Assembly: GCA_937890655.1 (NCBI GenBank)
Contig: CALADT010000161.1
Span: 1 to 18,249, forward strand
Direction: 5' to 3'
DNA length: 18,249 bases
Source of the DNA: an uncultured Mucispirillum sp.
Lineage (GTDB): Bacteria > Chrysiogenota > Deferribacteres > Deferribacterales > Mucispirillaceae
The position numbers and the translations under genes were made by a program. Numbering within the stretch: position 1 is the stretch's first letter; the number at the start of each line of letters is the position of its first letter. Of this stretch, positions 13,759-18,249 are shown in pieces. Under the pieces are notes generated by a model, which saw only the letters and a program-made list of their open reading frames with translations, made no database searches and was not told where the DNA came from.

Positions 13759-15243
13759 TTATTTTACCCAGTAATTAGGTGCTTCTTTTGTTATCTGCAC
13801 ATCATGAACGTGAGATTCTGAAAGGCCGGCACTTGTTATTCTAACAAATTTTGCCTTACTTCTTAAATCATCAATAGTAGGGCAACCTGCATAACCCATA
13901 CCAGAACGAAGACCACCTATTAATTGATAAATTGTTTGGTTAAGCTCACCTTTAAAATGAACACGCCCTTCTATACCTTCTGGCACAAATTTCACATCAC
14001 TTACTGTGCCGTCTTGGAAATATCTATCTTTTGAACCTTCTTTCATAGCACCAACAGAACCCATACCACGATATACTTTGTAACTTCTACCTTGATAAAG
14101 CTCTATTTCCCCTGGAGCTTCTAGTGTGCCTGCTAAAAGAGAACCAAGCATAACAGCATTAGCACCAGCTGCAATAGCTTTCACTATATCTCCTGAATAT
14201 TTTATACCACCGTCTGCAATAATAGATATACCTGCCTCTTTTGCAGCAGCAGCACAGTCAAGCACTGCAGTAATCTGTGGCACACCTACACCTGCAACTA
14301 TCCTTGTGGTGCAAATAGAACCAGGGCCTATACCTACTTTAACGCAATCTGCCCCTGCTTTTGCTAAAGCAAGAACTGCTTCACTTGTTGCAACGTTACC
14401 TGCTACAACTTGTAATTCAGGAAATTTTTTCTTAATTTCTTTAACCATTTCTATTACTTTTTTAGAATGGCCATGGGCTGTATCCACTGTTATAATATCT
14501 ACATTTCTACTAACTAAGGCTTCCACCCTTTCTAATGTATCTGGTGCTGTGCCTACTGCTGCACCTGCTAAAAGCCTGCCCATTTTATCTTTTGAAGCAA
14601 GTGGGTATTTTATGCGTTTATTAATATCTTTAATAGTAATAAGCCCTTTTAAACAGTAGTTATCGTCCACTACTAATAATTTTTCTATTCTATGTTTATG
14701 TAAATATTCTACTGATTCTTCAAATGATGTGCCAACAGGAACTGTTACAAGGTTTTCACTTGTCATATGCTCTTGCACTTTAGAAGTAGTATCTTTTACA
14801 AAACGTAAGTCCCTGTTAGTTAAAATACCTTTTAGTTTGCCTTGTTTTACAACAGGAATACCTGATATTTTATATTTTCCCATAAGCTCTAAAGCATCGC
14901 TTATGGTTTGGTCTGGGTCTATTGTAATAGGGTCTACTATCATACCACTTTCAGAACGTTTTACTTTATCTACTTCATCTGCCTGTCTTTCTATTGACAT
15001 ATTTTTATGTATAAAACCAAGCCCACCAACTTGTGCCATTGCAATAGCTAACCTTGCTTCTGTAACTGTATCCATAGCAGCTGAAACTACTGGAATCTTT
15101 AATGTTATAGAGTTAGTTAGTTTAGTTGTAGTAACAACATCTGATGGTAATATCTCTGAATATGCTGGAGTAATAAGCACATCATCAAAAGTTAGTGCCT
15201 CACCTACGAATTTATTATCGTAGTATTGAGTAAATTTATTCAC
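13759..15243 (-). CDS. guaB: Inosine-5'-monophosphate dehydrogenase
   Basis: Oxidises IMP to XMP with NAD+, the rate-limiting step of GMP synthesis, as a cytoplasmic tetramer. The 494-aa protein has the split TIM barrel: TFDDVLITPAYSEILPSDV (18-36) and SAAMDTVTEARLAIAMAQ (54-71). Two CBS domains sit at ~97-210 (GIPVV-x-x-GKLKGILTNRDLRF and LLVVDD-x-x-LKGLITIKDI). The catalytic loop is GIGPGSICTTR with Cys311, and the flap includes YRGMGSVGAM and the mobile finger with EGIEGRVHFKG. The start codon is GTG (15243), chosen for the strong GGAGG six bases upstream. It appears to be monocistronic, with a promoter in the 135-base gap to nadE and a hairpin after its stop. Length and motifs are normal. 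Confidence 0.96.
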   Translation of the reverse strand: MNKFTQYYDNKFVGEALTFDDVLITPAYSEILPSDVVTTTKLTNSITLKIPVVSAAMDTVTEARLAIAMAQVGGLGFIHKNMSIERQADEVDKVKRSESGMIVDPITIDPDQTISDALELMGKYKISGIPVVKQGKLKGILTNRDLRFVKDTTSKVQEHMTSENLVTVPVGTSFEESVEYLHKHRIEKLLVVDDNYCLKGLITIKDINKRIKYPLASKDKMGRLLAGAAVGTAPDTLERVEALVSRNVDIITVDTAHGHSKKVIEMVKEIKKKFPELQVVAGNVATSEAVLALAKAGADCVKVGIGPGSICTTRIVAGVGVPQITAVLDCAAAAKEAGISIIADGGIKYSGDIVKAIAAGANAVMLGSLLAGTLEAPGEIELYQGRSYKVYRGMGSVGAMKEGSKDRYFQDGTVSDVKFVPEGIEGRVHFKGELNQTIYQLIGGLRSGMGYAGCPTIDDLRSKAKFVRITSAGLSESHVHDVQITKEAPNYWVK

Positions 15244-15282
15244 AAATGGCCTCCGTTTTTGACATATAAAAATAATTACAAC

Positions 15283-15288
15283 ATTATA
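15283..15288 (-). promoter_or_regulatory. Putative -10 box of the guaB promoter
   Basis: A perfect TATAAT on the minus strand, 40 bases before the GTG start, preceded by TATTAG. No recognisable -35 box at 16-18 bases (ATAGTT at 17). It would give a leader of about 33 bases. The remaining gap up to 15378 shows no terminator for nadE. Confidence 0.4.
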
Positions 15289-15378
15289 CTAATATACAAT
15301 TACATAACTATTAAAATAAGTCTATTTATAAAATAAGTTTAAAATAATCTTATCAATTTACTATACAATAAATTTATA

Positions 15379-16185
15379 TCATTTATCAAGATTTAAAAAT
15401 ATGTTTTCATCTATTTTTTTTCTATTTTCTATATTACTTTCACAAATTAAAGGAATATGACGTTTAAAGCTGTTATTAACCACTCGTTTTACAAGTTTTT
15501 CCACTACTTCTTTTCCATATTTACTATAAAGTGATTCTTTATTTAACTGGTTTTGTTCTATATCATAAAAAAGGTTATCTAATAATTCATAAGTAAACCC
15601 TATCTCTTCTTCATCAGTCTGCCCCTGCCATAAATCAGCAGTAGGAGATTTTTCCATTATGCTTTTTGGCATATCTAGTGCGGAACTTATTCCATAAACT
15701 TCCCTTTTATATAAACTTCCTATTATATTAATACTTGATGCAGTATCTCCATACCATGTGCCATAGCCTAAAAGTAGCTCTGTTCTATTGCTTGTGCCTG
15801 TTACTATTGCCTTATGTTCTGCTGCCTTATCAAAAAGGTAAACCATTCTACTTCTTGACATTATATTGCCTTTTCTTAAAGGTGTAATATCTTCTATATT
15901 TTCCAAAAAACTATCCACTGTTTTTGAAATATCTATTATTTCTAACTTAAAACCATATTTTTCTGCTAATATTTTAGAATCTTTTAATGATTCTTGTGAT
16001 GATGTTTTATAGGGCAAATAATAGCCTAAAACATTTTCAGCCCCAATAGCATGGCAGGCAATAGCAGATACAACAGCAGAATCTATTCCACCAGAAATAC
16101 CTATTATGGCTTTTAAACCACCTGTTTTTTGAAACATATTTTTATAAGAACTACTTAAATTTTTAGCAATAATATTATAATCCAT
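15379..16185 (-). CDS. nadE: NH3-dependent NAD+ synthetase
   Basis: Amidates deamido-NAD to NAD+ with ATP and ammonia, the last step of NAD synthesis. From the preferred start the protein has 268 aa and consists of the synthetase domain only, without the glutaminase domain of the longer form. Motifs: PP-loop IIGISGGIDSAVVS (27-40), GTSNRTELLLGYGTWYGD (130-147) and the flexible loop EKSPTADLWQGQTDEEEIGF (178-197). The frame is open upstream to 16239, overlapping moaC by 35 bases. ATG 16185 is preferred because family members start close to this point, a GCAGG lies about eight bases upstream, and it begins 19 bases after moaC. Last gene of the ychF-SH3-moaC-nadE operon. Confidence 0.92.
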   Translation of the reverse strand: MDYNIIAKNLSSSYKNMFQKTGGLKAIIGISGGIDSAVVSAIACHAIGAENVLGYYLPYKTSSQESLKDSKILAEKYGFKLEIIDISKTVDSFLENIEDITPLRKGNIMSRSRMVYLFDKAAEHKAIVTGTSNRTELLLGYGTWYGDTASSINIIGSLYKREVYGISSALDMPKSIMEKSPTADLWQGQTDEEEIGFTYELLDNLFYDIEQNQLNKESLYSKYGKEVVEKLVKRVVNNSFKRHIPLICESNIENRKKIDENIFLNLDK

Positions 16186-16204
16186 AATAAAAACCTGCCC
16201 CTGT

Positions 16205-16681
16205 TTATTTTTTACGGATATATTCCCCACTTTTGCCACCGGCTTTATGCTGTAACATAATGTCGCTTATTATCATATCTTTATCAACTGCTTTACACAT
16301 ATCATATATAGTTAGTGCAGCAACAGAAACGCCTGTTAAGGCTTCCATTTCTACCCCTGTTTTGTCATCTAAAGCAACTGTTACTTCTATATAAACTTCG
16401 CCTTTTTCAAGGTTATAATCAAATTCCACATTACAAGAGCTAATAGCTAATGGGTGGCATAAAGGTATTAAGTGTGGAGTCTGCTTAACTGCCATAATAG
16501 CAGCTATTCTTGAAACTTCAAAAACGTTACCTTTTTTTATACTCATTTCTATAATCTGCTCTAAAGTAGATTTTTGCATTGTTACTTTACCTGTGGCAGT
16601 AGCTGTTCTTTTTGTAGGTGCTTTGCCACTAACATCTACCATACGGCTTGCCCCTTTACTATCAAAATGAGTAAATTCCAT
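16205..16681 (-). CDS. moaC: Cyclic pyranopterin monophosphate synthase
   Basis: MoaC converts the MoaA product 3',8-cyclo-GTP into cyclic pyranopterin monophosphate in molybdenum cofactor synthesis. At 158 aa it has the usual length (E. coli 161). Conserved segments are MVDVSGKAPTKRTA (14-27), HLIPLCHPL (70-78), KTGVEMEALTGVSVAALTIYDMCKAVDKDM (107-136, with catalytic Asp127 and Lys130), and the C-terminal GGKSG. Its presence implies molybdoenzymes in this organism; no other moa gene is in the window. AAGGTGA stands four bases before the ATG, and the upstream SH3 gene ends 11 bases earlier. Confidence 0.96.
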   Translation of the reverse strand: MEFTHFDSKGASRMVDVSGKAPTKRTATATGKVTMQKSTLEQIIEMSIKKGNVFEVSRIAAIMAVKQTPHLIPLCHPLAISSCNVEFDYNLEKGEVYIEVTVALDDKTGVEMEALTGVSVAALTIYDMCKAVDKDMIISDIMLQHKAGGKSGEYIRKK

Positions 16682-16692
16682 AAATCACCTTT

Positions 16693-17547
16693 TTATTTTG
16701 GGTATTCTTTAAATAAATCATCTAGTTTTATACTAACAGTAGATAAACTAAGTAGTGATTGTTCATCTTTACGAACATTACTAATATCTACTTTAGCAGG
16801 GTCTAAAGATATAGTTACATATTCTTTATTATAATGTAATACATTACCTTCATTATCAAAAGTAGGCACTTTTATTACAATATTATACTTATCAGCATTA
16901 GTTAATACGAGCTTTCCAAGAATAATCTCTAATAATTGTTTTAAGTTATTTGCAAATGGGTTATTGTTATAAGAAGGAATAGGCCTGCCTGTTTCTGTAA
17001 CACAGGAATAGTTAAAAGTTAATATTACTACATTTTTAACATTTCTAGCATCTATCATATCTAACATAGGCCTTGTATGGTATTTTTTTAAATAACTTGA
17101 GTTAGACATGGTTTTATCATACTTATACAAAAGCTCACTAAGCTCATAAGATAGTGTTTTATTCATTTGGTTTTTTACAACAGTTTCATCAATAAATATT
17201 TTCACTGTTCTAACGTATCTTTTTTGAATATAGGCCTGCTCTCCGTTATGCATAATAACCTTAAACCAGTCCCCTGATTCTCCTATTAAAAGCACCTTTT
17301 CAGCACCAGCAGAATACCTTATAACATTATGTTTTAATGAAGGCCCTGTTCTAAAAGCCACTTTATTATAAGGCACATTACCAACACCTTCCACAAGCTC
17401 TTTAGGTGCTTGTTCGCTGGAAATACCTATATTTGAAGTTGGTTTTTCCACTTCCTGTTGCATAGTTTCATTATCCACATTTACCTGCTGTGCGTATAAA
17501 TTACCTGCAAAAAAAAGCGTTACTAAAACAAATAATACTCTATACAT
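16693..17547 (-). CDS. Periplasmic protein with an SH3b domain
   Basis: A 284-aa exported protein: signal peptide MYRVLFVLVTLFFAGNLYA (cut before QQVN), a Glu/Asn-rich linker, then a bacterial SH3 domain at ~57-113. That domain contains VAFRTGPSLKHNVIRYSAGA and GESGDWFKVIMHNGEQAYIQKRYV; the R-x-GP and G-D-W-x-K-V pattern is that of SH3_3. SH3b domains commonly bind peptidoglycan or peptide ligands. Residues ~115-284 form a mixed domain I do not recognise (LTFNYSCVTETGRPIPSYNN). There is no lipobox or catalytic motif. The gene overlaps the end of ychF by eight bases, so expression is coupled to it, and moaC follows after 11 bases. Confidence 0.82.
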   Translation of the reverse strand: MYRVLFVLVTLFFAGNLYAQQVNVDNETMQQEVEKPTSNIGISSEQAPKELVEGVGNVPYNKVAFRTGPSLKHNVIRYSAGAEKVLLIGESGDWFKVIMHNGEQAYIQKRYVRTVKIFIDETVVKNQMNKTLSYELSELLYKYDKTMSNSSYLKKYHTRPMLDMIDARNVKNVVILTFNYSCVTETGRPIPSYNNNPFANNLKQLLEIILGKLVLTNADKYNIVIKVPTFDNEGNVLHYNKEYVTISLDPAKVDISNVRKDEQSLLSLSTVSIKLDDLFKEYPK

Positions 17548-18249
17548 TAAACCTAAAATACATTATATCGCCGTCTTGCACAATATAATCTTTCCCCTCA
17601 AGTCTTAACCTGCCTTTTTCTTTAGCAGTAGTAAGTGATTTAAAGTTTTCAAAATCAGCATATGAACATACTTCTGCACGAATAAACCCACGTTCAATAT
17701 CAGAGTGGATTTTACCTGCTGCCATAGGTGCAGTAGCCCCTTTTTCCACAGTCCAGGCACGCACTTCTTTTTCCCCTGCTGTAAAGAAAGTTATAAGCCC
17801 TAAAAGGTCATAACCACTTTTAATTAAGCTATCAAGCCCACTTCTTTCCATACCTAGAGTTTGTAAATATTCCTTTGCCTCATCCTCTGATAAATCTTGT
17901 AACTCACATTCAGTTTTACCACATATTTTTACAACTTCAGCACCTTCTGAGGCTGCTATTTCTCGCACTGATTTTACATGGTCGTTATCTTCTGCTAATG
18001 TATCTTCATCTACATTTGCCACATAAAGCATAGGTTTTATAGTTATTAAGTTATATTCTTTTATTTCTTCTATATATTCTGGGTTTTCTTGTAAAAGCCC
18101 TCTTAATGCTTTACCACTATCTGCATAATTTAAAAAGGCTTCTAAAACAGCAACCTTTTTCTTTAAAGCAGCATCACCACTTTTTGCAGCCTTTTGGTTT
18201 TTACTAATGGCTTTTTCTAATATCTCCATATCTGCAAGTAAAAGCTCAG
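17540..18249 (-). CDS. ychF: Redox-regulated ATPase YchF/OLA1, C-terminal part (cut by window edge)
   Basis: The last ~235 codons of a ~360-aa gene that runs off the right edge. The frame stays open to the edge (ELLLADMEILEKAI matches the ELALADLETVERAL segment of YchF), so the internal Met at 18229 is not the start. YchF is a cytoplasmic Obg-like P-loop protein that hydrolyses ATP and binds ribosomes. Seen here are the coiled-coil region (~25-100), NLITIKPMLYVANVDE (the N-V-D in place of the usual NKxD of GTPases), and the C-terminal TGS domain. The TGS domain runs LLGLITFFTAGEKEVRAWTV, GKIHSDIERGFIRAEVCSY and ends GDIMYFRFNV. The P-loop lies outside the window. Confidence 0.95.
   Translation of the reverse strand, partial: ELLLADMEILEKAISKNQKAAKSGDAALKKKVAVLEAFLNYADSGKALRGLLQENPEYIEEIKEYNLITIKPMLYVANVDEDTLAEDNDHVKSVREIAASEGAEVVKICGKTECELQDLSEDEAKEYLQTLGMERSGLDSLIKSGYDLLGLITFFTAGEKEVRAWTVEKGATAPMAAGKIHSDIERGFIRAEVCSYADFENFKSLTTAKEKGRLRLEGKDYIVQDGDIMYFRFNV

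Noticed and set aside
14126..15223. Open frames on the plus strand opposite guaB (two of 164-177 codons)
   Set aside because: They are antisense to a complete, well-conserved guaB. They lack ribosome-binding sites and have Ser/Thr/Ile-rich translations typical of the reverse strand of a coding sequence.
15244..15378. Purine-type riboswitch or operator ahead of guaB
   Set aside because: The gap is AT-rich and shows no purine-riboswitch core or clear PurR-like dyad; only a -10 box and a Shine-Dalgarno sequence can be supported.
16186..16239. Upstream extension of nadE with a start inside moaC
   Set aside because: The extra 18 residues do not match the family, and the ATG at 16185 has a better-placed ribosome-binding site and normal gene spacing.

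Overview
The window is AT-rich DNA (roughly 30% G+C by eye) from a Gram-negative (diderm) bacterium. It encodes the lipoprotein-handling genes lgt and lolCD and several proteins with signal peptides, including two small outer-membrane-type beta-barrels. Gene content, low G+C and protein style would fit a host-associated member of the Deferribacterota such as Mucispirillum. That placement is a guess from pattern and was not tested by any search. No rRNA, tRNA, CRISPR array, transposase or phage gene was seen.

Layout from left to right: (1) the 5' part of lgt on the minus strand, cut by the window edge, and divergently rpsB-tsf (S2 and EF-Ts) with a structured leader and a strong terminator. 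(2) An accessory stretch of about 4.6 kb (2140-6760). It starts with a 155-bp non-coding sequence present twice, followed by a small XRE-type regulator on the minus strand. Next come a beta-barrel gene coupled to a lipoprotein gene, and a second paralogous beta-barrel gene. The two units end in nearly identical terminator-like hairpins. The stretch closes with an unrecognised two-gene minus-strand module (73 aa and 309 aa, overlapping by ATGA) behind a palindrome. (3) leuC-leuD (isopropylmalate isomerase) followed by a secreted MORN/YwqK-like protein and a clear terminator. (4) A tightly packed minus-strand operon read lolC/E, lolD, TRIC-family membrane protein, MTAP-family phosphorylase, murB. 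(5) guaB alone on the minus strand. (6) A minus-strand operon read ychF (cut by the right edge), periplasmic SH3-domain protein, moaC, nadE.

The most interesting signal is a run of nine C residues (4660-4668) just downstream of a perfect TTGACA and upstream of TATATT-like -10 sequences, directly ahead of the second beta-barrel gene. In DNA this AT-rich such a tract is striking. Its position inside the -35/-10 spacer matches the known phase-variable promoters of Neisseria porA, opc and fetA. This suggests that one of the two surface-protein paralogs is switched by slipped-strand changes of promoter spacing while the other is not.

Several starts were moved from the longest open frame using ribosome-binding sites and neighbours: lolC/E (TTG at 13697), the TRIC gene (ATG at 11787), nadE (ATG at 16185) and the XRE regulator (ATG at 3000). 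guaB uses GTG with a strong Shine-Dalgarno sequence.
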